This document shows, piece by piece, positions 16,255 to 25,718 of a stretch of 64,000 nt of DNA. Position 1 is the first letter of the stretch; each line of letters opens with the position of its first letter. This DNA is from Pyrinomonadaceae bacterium (GTDB lineage: Bacteria > Acidobacteriota > Blastocatellia > Pyrinomonadales > Pyrinomonadaceae): positions 1 to 64,000 of the forward strand of contig JACVRN010000008.1 in assembly GCA_014534425.1 (NCBI GenBank), read 5' to 3'. Under the pieces are notes generated by a model. It saw nothing but the letters and a program-made list of their open reading frames with translations. It was not told where the DNA came from and made no database searches. The position numbers and the translations under genes were made by a program.

Positions 16255-17520
16255 ATGACCGTGAGCAAGAATCTGGCAAATAAGGGAAGCACTGTGAGAG
16301 TGCGCGCGTGTGCGTGTTTGGCGGCAGTTATCGCTTGCCTCTGGCTGGTGACGTTTGCCGCGAGCGCTCAACAGGACAGTAAACAGCAGAGGCCGCGCAG
16401 GGTCGGACAATCCAAGCCTGCGGCGCGGCCCGCACAGACGCCGACCTCGCCTGCTCCTTCAAGTCCCACGGAGCCGGGTGAAGAGGTGAGCGAAGGCGAT
16501 GTCGTTCGCGTGGAGACTCAGCTTGTTTCAGTCCCAACCGTTGTCACGGATAGCGCGGGCCACCCGCTCGCGGGCTTAAGAGCAGAGAACTTTCGCATCT
16601 TCGAGAACGGACAGCCGCAGGCCATCTCTAACTTCGCCACCACGGAAGCGCCTTTTGAGGTCGCGTTGTTGCTGGACACTTCAGGCTCCACGCGCGCGGA
16701 CGTGCAGTTGATACGCCGTGCGGCAAGTCTCTTCATCGATTCACTGCGCGCAGGCGACCGCGTGGCAATCGTCAGCTTCAACGCCGTGCGCGAAGATAGA
16801 GACACTCTTGCGACAGTCGAAATCAAGACGCCTTTGACGAACGACCGCGCGCGGCTGCGTCTAGCGCTGGATACTGTCGGGACGAGCAACGGCACTCCCT
16901 TTTATGACGCGCTGGAGCGCATTAGCGACGAGGTCTTTCGTGAGCCACCGCGCGAAGAGGTGCGTGGACGCCGCGCCGTAGTGGCGCTGACCGACGGAGT
17001 TGATTCATCAAGCGATGCGGAGTTCTCGGAAGCTCGCGCGAGACTTCTGCGCGCGGGCGTGACCTGCTATTTCATACAGGTCAACACGGAGGATTACGTC
17101 GAAGAGCGTCTGATGCGCGACTGCACCGACTTCGGTACGCTCAGGCTCTCGCGCACGCAGTTGCAGCGCTATCGAAAGATATTCGTGCCGCGTGCGCCCG
17201 CAGGCGATTACAACAGCTTCTGCCAGATGGGACAGTTCGAGCGCATGAAGATTAGCCGTGACCTTTACAATCTCGCGCGCTCGGAGATGGTGGATTTGGC
17301 GCGCTCCTCCGGCGGCAGGGCTTTCGAGGCGGCAGATTTGCGCGACGCACGCGCGGCCTTCACAGAGGTCGCAAACGAAATAGGCACGCAGTACAGCCTT
17401 GGCTATTATCCTACGAACAAAGCGCGCGACGGACGCTTTCGAACTATCAAAGTGGAACTCAAGGGCGTTGCGCGCGGGGCGCATGTGCGCGCACGCGAAG
17501 GCTACTACGCGTCCCGGTAA
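16255..17520 (+). CDS. Secreted VWFA-related protein (acidobacterial type)
   Basis: This is a 421-residue exported protein with a von Willebrand factor A domain of the type abundant in Acidobacteriota. A signal peptide (CLAAVIACLWLVTFAASAQ) is followed by a disordered Pro/Gln-rich linker (about 42-80) and a beta-rich segment (VPTVVTDSAGHPLAGLRAEN). The VWA domain has the MIDAS motif DTSGSTRAD. A later TDGVDSSSD supplies a further metal-ligand-like block. The C-terminus (YSLGYYPTNKARDGRF) is typical of the family. The ATG at 16255 lacks a clear ribosome site; a GTG at 16294 behind AAGGGAAG is a strong alternative. It probably mediates envelope protein contacts. Confidence 0.9.
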   Translation: MTVSKNLANKGSTVRVRACACLAAVIACLWLVTFAASAQQDSKQQRPRRVGQSKPAARPAQTPTSPAPSSPTEPGEEVSEGDVVRVETQLVSVPTVVTDSAGHPLAGLRAENFRIFENGQPQAISNFATTEAPFEVALLLDTSGSTRADVQLIRRAASLFIDSLRAGDRVAIVSFNAVREDRDTLATVEIKTPLTNDRARLRLALDTVGTSNGTPFYDALERISDEVFREPPREEVRGRRAVVALTDGVDSSSDAEFSEARARLLRAGVTCYFIQVNTEDYVEERLMRDCTDFGTLRLSRTQLQRYRKIFVPRAPAGDYNSFCQMGQFERMKISRDLYNLARSEMVDLARSSGGRAFEAADLRDARAAFTEVANEIGTQYSLGYYPTNKARDGRFRTIKVELKGVARGAHVRAREGYYASR

Positions 17521-17588
17521 AATCGTCAGCCGGTAAACTCCTCCTCAGCCTTAAAAACTTTCTCCGAAGAGAAGGGAATGATTCAATT

Positions 17589-18059
17589 ATGAGCAGAAAG
17601 AAAAAGAGTTTTGCCCTGATGATGGAGCGGTTTTCGCATCAGGTTACGGTCTGGGCCGGAAGCTCCTGGGCGTTCATCATAGCCCTCAGCATCATTATCA
17701 TCTGGGGAGTGAGCGGCCCGATTTTCAAGTTCTCGGACACCTGGCAGTTGGTCATCAACACGGGCACCACGATTGTCACTTTCCTCATGGTCTTCCTCAT
17801 ACAGCGCTCGCAGAACAAAGACGCGCTTGCGATACATCTCAAGCTCAACGAGATTGTGGCGGCGCTGGAGGGTTCCAGCAACCGCTTGATTGACGTGGAA
17901 GATTTGACCGAAGCCGAAGTGCAGGTGCTGCACAAGTACTATCAGAAGCTTGCGTCGATGGCTAAGCGCGACAGCAAACTCACGCAATCGCACTCTATAG
18001 AAGAGGCGGAAGCGCATCACGAGCAGAAGCACGGAAAAAAGCGCGGCGGAAAATACTGA
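17589..18059 (+). CDS. Low-affinity iron permease family protein
   Basis: The 156-residue product has two membrane segments (about 24-45 and 52-75). A highly characteristic block follows, QLVINTGTTIVTFLMVFLIQ, then RSQNKDALAIHLKLNEIVAA, as in the low-affinity iron permease (Fet4-like) family. A charged helical C-terminus (100-156) ends in a His/Lys-rich tail. Bacterial members are half the length of yeast Fet4 and transport has rarely been shown. The gene follows the VWFA gene by about 70 bp. It converges with a hydrolase gene 17 bp away and no terminator is seen between them. Confidence 0.85.
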   Translation: MSRKKKSFALMMERFSHQVTVWAGSSWAFIIALSIIIIWGVSGPIFKFSDTWQLVINTGTTIVTFLMVFLIQRSQNKDALAIHLKLNEIVAALEGSSNRLIDVEDLTEAEVQVLHKYYQKLASMAKRDSKLTQSHSIEEAEAHHEQKHGKKRGGKY

Positions 18060-18075
18060 ATGACGCGAGACTGCT

Positions 18076-19089
18076 TTACGCTTTCGCTCTCTCTAACGAC
18101 TTAACCCTTTCCGCCTTTGCGGGCCAGCCGCCTTTGAGAAAGGTGCGTATGGCCGGGAAAACTATTTCGGGAAATTCGGCGAAGGCTTGATGAGCCGCCC
18201 CTTCAATGGTCAGGAGGCACGCGTTCGGCAACATCATAGCCCACTCGCGGCCCGCGCCGTATGGAGCGTTCCTGTCCTTCGTTCCGTGTATGGTCAAAAC
18301 AGGGATTGACACTTTGGCGACTTCAGCTTTCGAGATATTGAGGCGCTGAACGGACGTGAAGTGATACTGAAAATGTCTAGCCAGGTTGACGGGCCACTCG
18401 TTCGGCATGTCGCAGACTCCGCGCCCCAGCTTCTCAACGTTCGCAGGATTGCCCACAAGATTAAAGCGCATCAACTGCCACTGCTGCTGGCAGAACTCCT
18501 TCGGGCTGCTCTGGTCAAATCCGCTTTTACGCAACTCTTCAAGCTCTTTCAACTTCGCAGCGTCTATCACCGGCTGAGGGTCGTTCGCCGTCAGGCTCTT
18601 TGGATATTCGGTTCCGTACTTCAAAGGCACAGGCCCAAGCTGAATCAGGCGCTCAAGGTGCTGCGGGTATTTCATGGCGTAAAGAACCACGCCGAGTCCC
18701 ATGTAGGAATAGCCTACGAGGCTGAACTTTTGCAGGCGAAAGTGCTGGCGCACGCGCTCTATGTCTTCTATGTCTTCGTTAATCGTGAGCTTTGAGTTGT
18801 CCTGCACGGGCGATGAAAAGCCACGGTTGCGAGGGTCGAAGGAGATGATTGTGAATTCGTCGCTCAGTTGTTTGAAGTCGTCGAAAAGGAAGAGACGGAG
18901 CGGAACGACTACGACACGCTTGCCGCTCCCGAACTTTCTGTAATAGAGACGAAGCCCGTCTGGAATCGGCACGTAACCCTCTTCGAAGCTGCCGACGGAT
19001 TGCGGCTGTTCCTCCTGACCGCGAGCCGAATGCGGAAAGAGACCGTAAGCCAGCGCGACGAGCGACAGTATGATGACAACTCTCTTCAT
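18076..19089 (-). CDS. Exported alpha/beta hydrolase
   Basis: The 337-residue protein begins with a signal peptide (VVIILSLVALAYGLFPHSARG). The alpha/beta hydrolase fold shows the nucleophile elbow GYSYMG (Ser near 127), the strand IHGTKDRNAP carrying a likely acid Asp, and GAAHQAF with the catalytic His. An early DPRNRGFS matches the family's DxRGxGxS block. The substrate cannot be told; esterase, peptidase or lactonase activity is possible. It is convergent with the iron permease-like gene and divergent from the DUF983 gene. Confidence 0.85.
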   Translation of the reverse strand: MKRVVIILSLVALAYGLFPHSARGQEEQPQSVGSFEEGYVPIPDGLRLYYRKFGSGKRVVVVPLRLFLFDDFKQLSDEFTIISFDPRNRGFSSPVQDNSKLTINEDIEDIERVRQHFRLQKFSLVGYSYMGLGVVLYAMKYPQHLERLIQLGPVPLKYGTEYPKSLTANDPQPVIDAAKLKELEELRKSGFDQSSPKEFCQQQWQLMRFNLVGNPANVEKLGRGVCDMPNEWPVNLARHFQYHFTSVQRLNISKAEVAKVSIPVLTIHGTKDRNAPYGAGREWAMMLPNACLLTIEGAAHQAFAEFPEIVFPAIRTFLKGGWPAKAERVKSLERAKA

Positions 19090-19208
19090 TCTTCCTTCTC
19101 CGAAAACGAGCTTCTGTCTTCCCTAGTGTACATCAAAATATTGCGCCGGGGTGCAGCGCTTTCTTGCTTGGCGGCGAATAAAAGTCCTATCATTGGCGTC
19201 AAAGAATT

Positions 19209-19598
19209 GTGAAGAGAGAGCGCGACATTAAGCTTACGTTGCTACGCTGCCTGCGTCTGAGGTGTCCCGTCTGCGGCGACTCGTTAATCATTCAGTCTCC
19301 ATTCAAGATCAGGCATCATTGTCCGAGGTGTAACGCGCTCTACCAGCGAGAGGACGGGTTTTTCGTAGGGGCCATCACCATCAACGTGGTGACGACCGAA
19401 TTAATCATACTGGTTCTGTACCTGGCCTGCTTGTTTTTGCTGAGCAGCTTTCAAATGATTCTGGTTATCCTGTTCGTCGTAGGGCTTCTGTTCCCAGTGG
19501 CCTTCTATCATCACAGTTGGAGCATCTGGTTGAGCCTGGATCATCTGATTGAGCGGCTGCCGAAATACGGCGCGAGTTTGAAGGGCAAGGATAAATAG
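19209..19598 (+). CDS. DUF983 family membrane protein
   Basis: The 129-residue protein shows the family layout: LRLRCPVCGDSLIIQ and HHCPRCNALYQREDGFFVGA form a four-cysteine zinc ribbon (about 16-50), followed by two membrane helices (about 55-78 and 83-103) and HHSWSIWLSLDHLI. DUF983 members occur in many bacteria without a defined biochemical role. The start is GTG at 19209. The next gene, also zinc ribbon plus membrane, follows by 34 bp and is probably co-transcribed. Confidence 0.85.
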   Translation: MKRERDIKLTLLRCLRLRCPVCGDSLIIQSPFKIRHHCPRCNALYQREDGFFVGAITINVVTTELIILVLYLACLFLLSSFQMILVILFVVGLLFPVAFYHHSWSIWLSLDHLIERLPKYGASLKGKDK

Positions 19599-19632
19599 AC
19601 CGCGAAGGCGAAGGTCTGGAGGCGAGAGCGAT

Positions 19633-20127
19633 ATGTATTGTCCATCCTGCGGACTTCAACAAACACAGGACTTGAGATACTGCCCGCGTTGCGGAGCCAA
19701 TCTAGCGCCCATTAACCAGGAATCTCCTGCGCCGAGCCTGGTCGGGCCTATATGGGCCGTGTCCGTAGCCGTCACTCTGATTACGCTCGCGGGCTTCGGA
19801 TTCATCTTCATCTTCGCCCTGATTCTCATCAGCAAGGGCATCACGATAAACGGCTCGCCACTTCTGCTTATCATGTTCTTCCTGCTTGTGGTGCTAATCA
19901 TCGCAGTGCTTCTGTCGCGCCAGCTATCCAGGCTGCTCAGTCTTTACCACACGCCTCAGGCGCAAACGAAAAATAGCGCGAGAGCGAAAACAGGTGAATT
20001 GGCGGGAAGCGCTGCGGCCCCTCAGCTTGAAGCCGTGAGCGAGTACCCGGTCAGCGTGACCGAGAGCACAACGCGCACCTTCGAGCCTGCGCCCGGAGAC
20101 AGGCAAACGAAGCAAAATATTCCGTGA
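19633..20127 (+). CDS. Zinc-ribbon membrane protein
   Basis: The 164-residue protein starts with a CPSC...CPRCG ribbon (residues 3-21) and has two membrane segments (about 38-66 and 74-96). A Ser/Thr/Ala-rich C-terminal tail of about 65 residues is probably disordered. No enzyme motif is visible. The context with DUF983 suggests a small membrane-associated unit. Function is unknown. Confidence 0.75.
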   Translation: MYCPSCGLQQTQDLRYCPRCGANLAPINQESPAPSLVGPIWAVSVAVTLITLAGFGFIFIFALILISKGITINGSPLLLIMFFLLVVLIIAVLLSRQLSRLLSLYHTPQAQTKNSARAKTGELAGSAAAPQLEAVSEYPVSVTESTTRTFEPAPGDRQTKQNIP

Positions 20128-20433
<306 letters not shown>

Positions 20434-20808
20434 ATGTCCATGAAACTCTACGTCGGGAATCTTTCATTCCAGACGACCAACGAAGATTTGCAGCAGTTGT
20501 TTGAGCAGGCCGGAACGGTCGAGTCAGTCAACGTTATTGAAGACCGTGAAACGGGCCGCTCGCGCGGATTCGGTTTCGTAGAGATGGCGTCGAACGAAGA
20601 AGGCCAGAAGGCCATTGAGCAGTTCAACGGCAAAGAGCTTAACGGTCGCAACCTGAACGTCAACGAAGCACGCCCGCGCGAAGAGCGTGGCCCGCGTGGC
20701 GGCGGCGGCGGCGGTGGTCGCGGCGGTTTCGGTGGAAATCGCGGCGGCGGAAGACGTGACTTCGGCGGTGGCGGCGGTGGTCGTAACGACCGCTCGCCTC
20801 GCTGGTAA
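20434..20808 (+). CDS. RRM-domain RNA-binding protein with Gly-rich tail
   Basis: The 124-residue protein has a single RNA recognition motif at residues 3-82. RNP2 is LYVGNL and RNP1 is RGFGFVEM. A Gly/Arg-rich tail follows ([15 protein letters not shown] and on) and the protein ends SPRW. It belongs to the bacterial rbp group related to cyanobacterial cold-responsive RNA-binding proteins, likely RNA chaperones in the cytoplasm. The track starts at TTG 20407; ATG 20434 (or 20440) is preferred because it gives the conserved N-terminus and follows a GAGGAAGA purine stretch. A strong terminator follows. Confidence 0.92.
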   Translation: MSMKLYVGNLSFQTTNEDLQQLFEQAGTVESVNVIEDRETGRSRGFGFVEMASNEEGQKAIEQFNGKELNGRNLNVNEARPREERGPRGGGGGGGRGGFGGNRGGGRRDFGGGGGGRNDRSPRW

Positions 20809-20843
20809 TCCTGCAAGGAAAACCGGCGACACTTTATCCATAA

Positions 20844-20890
20844 AGCGCCTCCGGCAAACTACAGGGTTCGCCGGAGGCGCTCAAGTTTTG
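20844..20890 (+). terminator. Intrinsic terminator between the RRM gene and infA
   Basis: A perfect 12-bp stem joins AGCGCCTCCGGC (20844-20855) to GCCGGAGGCGCT (20870-20881), with a 14-nt loop and a CAAGTTTTG tail. It separates the RRM gene from infA. Confidence 0.8.
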
Positions 20891-20947
20891 TCAGTAGTGA
20901 AACGAAAGCATGCCCAGTTAAGACTTTCAAACTTAAGGAGAATTTTA

Positions 20948-21169
20948 TTGGCAAAAGAAGACCTGATTCCCGCAGAGGGCGTGGTGGTGGACAAACTGCC
21001 CAACGCTTTCTTCAAGGTAAGGATTGATGGAAGCGACCACGTAGTACTGGCCCAGATTTCCGGCAAGATGCGTAAGAACTACATACGCATCCTCGCAGGC
21101 GACCGCGTCAGCGTAGAGCTATCCCCCTACGATCTTTCAAAGGGACGCATTACTTATAGATATAAATAA
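20948..21169 (+). CDS. infA: Translation initiation factor IF-1
   Basis: This 73-residue OB-fold protein is clearly IF-1: [20 protein letters not shown], then [16 protein letters not shown] and [20 protein letters not shown] at the end. It binds the A site of the 30S subunit during initiation. The track ORF is much longer because it runs through the upstream RRM gene in another frame. The real start is TTG at 20948, with AAGGAG 7 nt upstream; no ATG exists at the conserved position. A non-AUG start on an initiation factor gene is notable. The gene is not beside ribosomal protein genes here. Confidence 0.95.
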   Translation: MAKEDLIPAEGVVVDKLPNAFFKVRIDGSDHVVLAQISGKMRKNYIRILAGDRVSVELSPYDLSKGRITYRYK

Positions 21170-21207
21170 CGAGTCCAGAGAGACTGGAGAGAAGAAAGAA
21201 TCTAGTT

Positions 21208-21238
21208 GACTCTCCAGACTCCCAAGACTCTCCAGACT
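21208..21238. repeat. Short direct repeat after infA
   Basis: GACTCTCCAGACT occurs at 21208-21220 and again at 21226-21238. An upstream CTGGAGAG can pair with either CTCTCCAG, so the region may form alternative terminator-like hairpins. Confidence 0.4.
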
Positions 21239-21254
21239 TAATTTAGGAGGTATG

Positions 21255-21608
21255 ATGGAGAAAGAGACTTTCAGAGTTGGCGACCGTGTGGAGAAGCTGT
21301 GTGTGGTGTGCGGCGAGGAGCGCGGTCATGTGGTAGCGTCCGTGACCAAGAGCGGGCGCATCTCGCGCGTCAGTTGCCCGCAGTGCGGCACTCGCAGTTC
21401 CTTTAAGTCGGGCACCAGAACGAGCGAGCGCGCAAGCATGAAGGCGAGCGCGCCTTATGATTGGACGCGCACGTATCGCACCGGACAGACCCTTCTGCAT
21501 CCCACCTATGGGCCGGGCGAAGTCGTTGCCGTCATTGAGCCGCAGAAGATTGACGTGCTCTTTAACGACCGCATGCGTCGTCTGATACATTCAAGGATTC
21601 AGGCATAA
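21255..21608 (+). CDS. Zinc-ribbon protein with SH3-like C-terminus
   Basis: This is a protein of about 117 residues. The N-terminal half has CVVCGEERGH and CPQCGTRSSF, a four-cysteine zinc ribbon (about 15-50). The C-terminal half (GQTLLHPTYGPGEVVAVIEP, then KIDVLFNDRMRRLIHSRI) resembles small SH3-like barrels that read HPxxGxGxV and VxFxDxxRxL, as in CarD-type or UvrD-C-terminal modules. Nucleic acid or RNA polymerase contact is possible. AGGAGG is only 1 nt from the first ATG (21252) and 4 nt from the second (21255), so the second is likelier. Confidence 0.7.
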   Translation: MEKETFRVGDRVEKLCVVCGEERGHVVASVTKSGRISRVSCPQCGTRSSFKSGTRTSERASMKASAPYDWTRTYRTGQTLLHPTYGPGEVVAVIEPQKIDVLFNDRMRRLIHSRIQA

Positions 21609-21641
21609 GCGTTTCGCCGGAAGCCGAACGCCCTTTTGTGA

Positions 21642-21714
21642 AGCCCTCGAAGGAGGGGAAAGAAGCTCTCAAGCCTTGAGAATCTTTCGCCCCTTCGAGG
21701 GCTTGTTGCTTTTT
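21642..21714 (+). terminator. Long terminator hairpin
   Basis: AGCCCTCGAAGG (21642-21653) pairs perfectly with CCTTCGAGGGCT (21692-21703), with further internal pairing (GGGGAAAGA with TCTTTCGCCCC), and is followed by TGTTGCTTTTT. It lies 34 bp after the zinc-ribbon gene. Confidence 0.75.
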
Positions 21715-21998
21715 AAGAGGCGGGAAAATAATTTAAAAGAGCCGCGCCGCCTTTTTATTTTTATGAAGACTCTCACGCGCTCATCCCTGACGAATGAAAT
21801 TCATTTTGCTTGAGATAAATTAGACACAAAAAGCGCTCAACATACGCTCACACAGGAAAATTGCACGCGCTGAAAAGGGACGCCCCCAATCGTCCAGCGA
21901 GCCGAAAGTGAAATCCCCTGCAAATAATTTTCTGATTACTCGGACACTGGTCTGATTTGAAAACGGTAAAAGTAATTTCGTTCAGGGGGAGAAATTTA
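21715..21998. other. Intergenic region before the SRPBCC gene
   Basis: This is an A+T-rich spacer without a supported ORF. It ends in CAGGGGGAGAAATTTA, which holds the ribosome site of the next gene. No repeat or convincing promoter pair stands out. Confidence 0.3.
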
Positions 21999-23024
21999 AT
22001 GGCTACTAAGAGACGGAAAACGGAAAATGGAAACGTGGGGCAGGGAGCGGGCGGGGTGCTGAAGAATCTGAGCGCGGAGCAATTGGCGCGCGGCCTGGGC
22101 TGGTTCAGCATAGGGCTTGGCCTAGCAGAGTTTCTTGCTCCACGCGCGATTGCGCGCATCTCCGGCGTCAAAGGAAACACCACCTTGATTCGCTTGTTCG
22201 GGCTTCGTGAGATAGCGAGCGGCGTGGCTATTTTCGCGCAGGATAGCAGGACGGGCAAACCTGCGGAAGCCGTGTGGGCCAGGGTTGCGGGAGATGCGCT
22301 GGACTTGGCTTGCCTGGGCGCGGCCTTCGCCTCGCCTGATTCAGAGAAGGGCAAGGTCGCTTTCGCCACGGCGAACGTGCTCACGGTGACGGCGCTTGAC
22401 GTTATCTGCGCGCAGGCGCTCAGCAGCAAGGACGCTACGACAACAACAGCAGGAGGTACAAGCCAGGTGAGAAAGAGCCTGATAATCAATCGCGCGCCCG
22501 AAGAGCTTTACCGGTTCTGGCGCAACTTCGAGAACCTGCCGCGCTTCATGCAGCATCTTGAATCAGTGCAGGTGTTGGATGAAAGACGCTCGCATTGGGT
22601 GGCGAAAGCGCCTGCGGGAACTTCGGTCGAGTGGGACGCAGAGATTACAGAAGACCGTCCGAACGAGCTTATTTCATGGCGCTCTCTGGAAGGCGCGGAC
22701 GTGGATAATTCCGGCACGGTTCACTTCACACGCGCGCCCGGAGGACGCGGCACGATTGTCAAAGTAGACCTCGGTTACAATCCGCCAGGCGAAGTCATTG
22801 GCCGAGCCGTAGCCAAGCTCTTCGGCGAAGAGCCTGGCGCTCAGGCGCTTGAATCCATGCGCTGCCTGAAGCAGTTGATGGAGGCTGGCGAAGTCATTCT
22901 TTCGGACGGAACGGTCTGGGACAACGGATTGCTCACGCAGCGCCCCGCGCAACCCGTCGAGAGAGGCGAGCTTGGAGAGGCGCAGAGTGTGAACACCAGC
23001 CGCGCCGCGTCGTCTCGATCCTGA
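21999..23024 (+). CDS. Membrane-segment plus SRPBCC (cyclase/dehydrase-like) protein
   Basis: The 341-residue protein has two parts. The N-terminal 150 residues contain several hydrophobic, Gly/Ala-rich segments ([20 protein letters not shown] and [19 protein letters not shown]) like small membrane DUF proteins. Residues about 155-300 form an SRPBCC or polyketide-cyclase-type domain: [20 protein letters not shown], then [19 protein letters not shown]. The track's TTG start (21957) is replaced by ATG 21999 with GGGGGAG upstream. It precedes a zinc alcohol dehydrogenase by 50 bp, a pairing I recall from stress-related clusters. The ligand is unknown. Confidence 0.8.
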   Translation: MATKRRKTENGNVGQGAGGVLKNLSAEQLARGLGWFSIGLGLAEFLAPRAIARISGVKGNTTLIRLFGLREIASGVAIFAQDSRTGKPAEAVWARVAGDALDLACLGAAFASPDSEKGKVAFATANVLTVTALDVICAQALSSKDATTTTAGGTSQVRKSLIINRAPEELYRFWRNFENLPRFMQHLESVQVLDERRSHWVAKAPAGTSVEWDAEITEDRPNELISWRSLEGADVDNSGTVHFTRAPGGRGTIVKVDLGYNPPGEVIGRAVAKLFGEEPGAQALESMRCLKQLMEAGEVILSDGTVWDNGLLTQRPAQPVERGELGEAQSVNTSRAASSRS

Positions 23025-23073
23025 AGCGTGTCCGGCTCGGAAACAATGGCTAATTCTTAAAGGGGGGAACGTA

Positions 23074-24246
23074 ATGAGAGCAAACTGTTGGTACGGTAAA
23101 CAGGACGTGAGGGTTGAGCAGGTGCCCGACCCGAAAATTTTGAACCGGCGCGATGCTATAGTCAAAATCAGTTCGACGGCCATCTGCGGCTCAGACCTGC
23201 ATCTTTATAACGGCTTCATGCCCACAATGGAGAAGGGCGACATCCTCGGCCACGAGTTCATGGGAGAGCTTGTCGAGGTTGGCCCGGATGTTAAGAACCG
23301 CAAAGTCGGAGACCGTGTGGTGGTCTCCTTTCCTATCTCCTGCGGCAACTGCTTCTTCTGCCAACAAGAGTTGTATACGCTCTGCGAAAACTCTAACCCG
23401 AACGCGTGGATGGCGGAGAAGATGTTCGGCCATAGCCCTTGCGGCATCTACGGCTACTCGCATTTGACGGGCGGCTTCGCGGGCGGGCAAGCCGAATACG
23501 CTCGCGTGCCGTTTGCTGACGTGGGCACTTTGAAAGTCCCGGAAGAAATGCCGGACGAGCAGGTTTTGTTTCTCTCGGACATCTTTCCCACGGGCTACAT
23601 GGGCGCGGAGATGTGCGACATACGCCCGGGCGATACGATTGCCGTCTGGGGCTGTGGCCCCGTTGGACAGTTCGCCATGGCTAGCGCCTATCTTTTAGGA
23701 GCCGAGCGAGTGATAGGCATAGACCGTTTTCCCGAACGCCTTCGTATGGCGCGAGAGGGAGCAAAGGCCGAGACCATCAACTACGAAGAGCAGAACGTCT
23801 ATGACGCTCTGATGGAGATGACGGGCGGGCGCGGGCCTGACGCCTGCATAGACGCGGTCGGATTGGAAGCGCACGGAGGCCACGGAATCGTCTACGCCTA
23901 TGACCGTGCGAAGCAGGCTTTGATGTCGGAGACGGACAGGCCCATAGCCCTGCGCGAAGCCATCATGGCCTGCCGCAACGGCGGAACGGTCTCCGTCATA
24001 GGCGTCTACGGCGGATTGATAGACAAGTTTCCTATGGGGTCTTTCATGAACCGCTCTCTGACCATGAGGACAGGCCAGTGCCACGTTCAGCGTTACTGGG
24101 GCAAGCTGCTTGAGCGAATCGAGCGAGGCGAGATAGACCCCTCGTTCGTCATCACGCACCGCATGAGACTGGACGACGCGCCGCACGGCTTCGACATCTT
24201 CACCAACAAAGAGGATAACTGCATCAAGATAGTCATGAAGCCCTGA
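23074..24246 (+). CDS. Zinc-dependent alcohol/formaldehyde dehydrogenase-like
   Basis: This is a 390-residue medium-chain dehydrogenase/reductase. The catalytic zinc site shows CGSDLH and GHEFMGE; the structural zinc site shows [15 protein letters not shown] (four cysteines). The cofactor fold has GCGPVGQFA followed by IDRFPERL, where the Asp suggests NAD rather than NADP. The length and the insert near GLEAHG resemble the glutathione-independent formaldehyde dehydrogenase group. It likely detoxifies aldehydes or alcohols in the cytosol. It is probably co-transcribed with the SRPBCC gene and ends at a bidirectional terminator. Confidence 0.9.
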   Translation: MRANCWYGKQDVRVEQVPDPKILNRRDAIVKISSTAICGSDLHLYNGFMPTMEKGDILGHEFMGELVEVGPDVKNRKVGDRVVVSFPISCGNCFFCQQELYTLCENSNPNAWMAEKMFGHSPCGIYGYSHLTGGFAGGQAEYARVPFADVGTLKVPEEMPDEQVLFLSDIFPTGYMGAEMCDIRPGDTIAVWGCGPVGQFAMASAYLLGAERVIGIDRFPERLRMAREGAKAETINYEEQNVYDALMEMTGGRGPDACIDAVGLEAHGGHGIVYAYDRAKQALMSETDRPIALREAIMACRNGGTVSVIGVYGGLIDKFPMGSFMNRSLTMRTGQCHVQRYWGKLLERIERGEIDPSFVITHRMRLDDAPHGFDIFTNKEDNCIKIVMKP

Positions 24247-24261
24247 AGCTGACGGGCCGAG

Positions 24262-24302
24262 AAATAGTAGGGGCAGGGTTCGTCACGGCCCCTACTATTT
24301 TG
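24262..24302. terminator. Bidirectional terminator
   Basis: AAATAGTAGGGGC (24262-24274) and GCCCCTACTATTT (24288-24300) are perfect 13-bp arms with A/T runs on both sides. It sits between convergent genes and overlaps the last codons of the permease gene. Its GTAGGGGCAGGG core resembles the repeat at 27109. Confidence 0.8.
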
Positions 24303-25704
24303 CCTGTCTTCGGCTCAGCTTAAAAAAGAAGTAGACCGGGAGACCTAGCGCAATCAGCAACAGCCCGACGGCGGATTCTATGGGGCTTGTCTGGATTGTG
24401 TTGATGACGAGCCACGCGGCTCCGAGTACGGAGAGAAGCGGCACCACTGGATAGCCCAGTGTCCTGTAAGGTCGCCGCGCTTCCGGCATCTTTCGGCGCA
24501 GGACGAAGACCGCTATCGCCGTGACTCCGTAAAAAAGCCAGAGGGCGAATATCGAATAGGTCGTCAGTTGGTCGAACGTTCCCGAAAGCGCCAGCACGCT
24601 CGCCCACACGGCCTGAAACAGAATAGCCCACACGGGCACATGACTGCTTGAACTAACCTTCCCCAGTCTTGAAAAGAAGAGTCCGTCTCTCGCCATTGCA
24701 TAGGGCACACGCGCCGTCCCCAAGATTACGGCATTCAAAGAGCCTGCAATCGAAACGACGAAAGCTATTGAAATCAGCCCTAGTCCGAGCGAGCCTGAGA
24801 ACGTCTGCACGGCTTTCGCAGCGACGGGCATAGCGTCTGGGTGCGCGCTTGAGTTAGATGTCGTGACTTCGCTCACGGGCAGCGCGTAGAAGTAGGAGAG
24901 ATTAGTCAGCACGTAAACGAGCATCACCGCGAGCATGCCGAAGATTAATGCGCGCGGCACGTTGCGCTCCGGGTTGCGAACTTCGCCCGCGACTATGGGC
25001 AGCGAGTACCAACCGCTATAAGCCCAAGATGCCGCAATCATCCCCGCGCCGAATGATTGCACCATGCCCCACTGCGTCGCGCTGGCTGGAGCCACAAGAT
25101 TCGACCACCTAGCGCTCGGCGAGAGAAAAAAGACGCCCGCGACTATTGCAGCTATGATTAAAATTTTCGCGCCCGTCAGCACGGACTGCACGCGCCCGCC
25201 GACGGCCACGCCCAGGCAGTTGATGGCCGAGAAAAAGATTATAGCCGCGACGGCTACTACTTGCTGCAAGCCTAACTGCCAGTGAATCTCTTGGCCGAAG
25301 AGGTTAAAGTTGCGCTCGACCCACGCGCCTCCCATCGGCACGAGCGCCGAGAGAAAGATTGCGAAGCCCGTGCTGATGGCCGCGATAGCGCCGGTCGCGG
25401 CCACTGCGACCTGCATCCAGCCCCACAGAAACGCAGGCACCTCTCCGTAAGCTTTGTTCAGATAAACGTACTCGCCGCCGGTTCTGGGAAACATCGCGCC
25501 GAGTTCTGCGTAAGTGAGCGCGCCCGCAAGAGAGAGAAGGCCAGCCGCCACCCACGCCAGCATAACCAGAACGGGGCTTCCCAACTGCTGAGTCATGACG
25601 GCGGTTTTCAGGAAGACGCCGGTTCCTATGACGCCGCCCACGACTATAGAGGTCGCGTCCGTCAGCGTCAGGGCGCGCACGAGCTGCTTCTTAGGCTCAT
25701 TCAT
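24295..25704 (-). CDS. APC-family amino acid permease
   Basis: This is a 469-residue inner-membrane transporter with about 12 hydrophobic segments. The first helix carries the APC signature VVGGVIGTGVFL (unwound substrate site), followed by GALTYAELGAMFPRTGGEYVYL, the conserved TM2-TM3 block. The C-terminus is LPVYFFFKLSRR. This is a proton- or exchange-driven amino acid carrier; the exact substrate is not readable. The gene begins 14 bp after the beta-helix protein gene on the same strand, so they may be co-transcribed. Confidence 0.92.
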   Translation of the reverse strand: MNEPKKQLVRALTLTDATSIVVGGVIGTGVFLKTAVMTQQLGSPVLVMLAWVAAGLLSLAGALTYAELGAMFPRTGGEYVYLNKAYGEVPAFLWGWMQVAVAATGAIAAISTGFAIFLSALVPMGGAWVERNFNLFGQEIHWQLGLQQVVAVAAIIFFSAINCLGVAVGGRVQSVLTGAKILIIAAIVAGVFFLSPSARWSNLVAPASATQWGMVQSFGAGMIAASWAYSGWYSLPIVAGEVRNPERNVPRALIFGMLAVMLVYVLTNLSYFYALPVSEVTTSNSSAHPDAMPVAAKAVQTFSGSLGLGLISIAFVVSIAGSLNAVILGTARVPYAMARDGLFFSRLGKVSSSSHVPVWAILFQAVWASVLALSGTFDQLTTYSIFALWLFYGVTAIAVFVLRRKMPEARRPYRTLGYPVVPLLSVLGAAWLVINTIQTSPIESAVGLLLIALGLPVYFFFKLSRRQAK

Positions 25705-25718
25705 TTATGCACATGGAC

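Noticed and set aside
18361-18795. 144-residue plus-strand ORF
   Set aside because: It is antisense to the alpha/beta hydrolase and has no family features.
20697-20780. GGC/GGT repeat as a microsatellite element
   Set aside because: It is the coding sequence of the Gly-rich tail of the RRM protein.
20687-20947. Long N-terminal extension of infA in the ORF track
   Set aside because: It reads through the RRM gene in another frame and through a terminator; IF-1 is about 72 residues.
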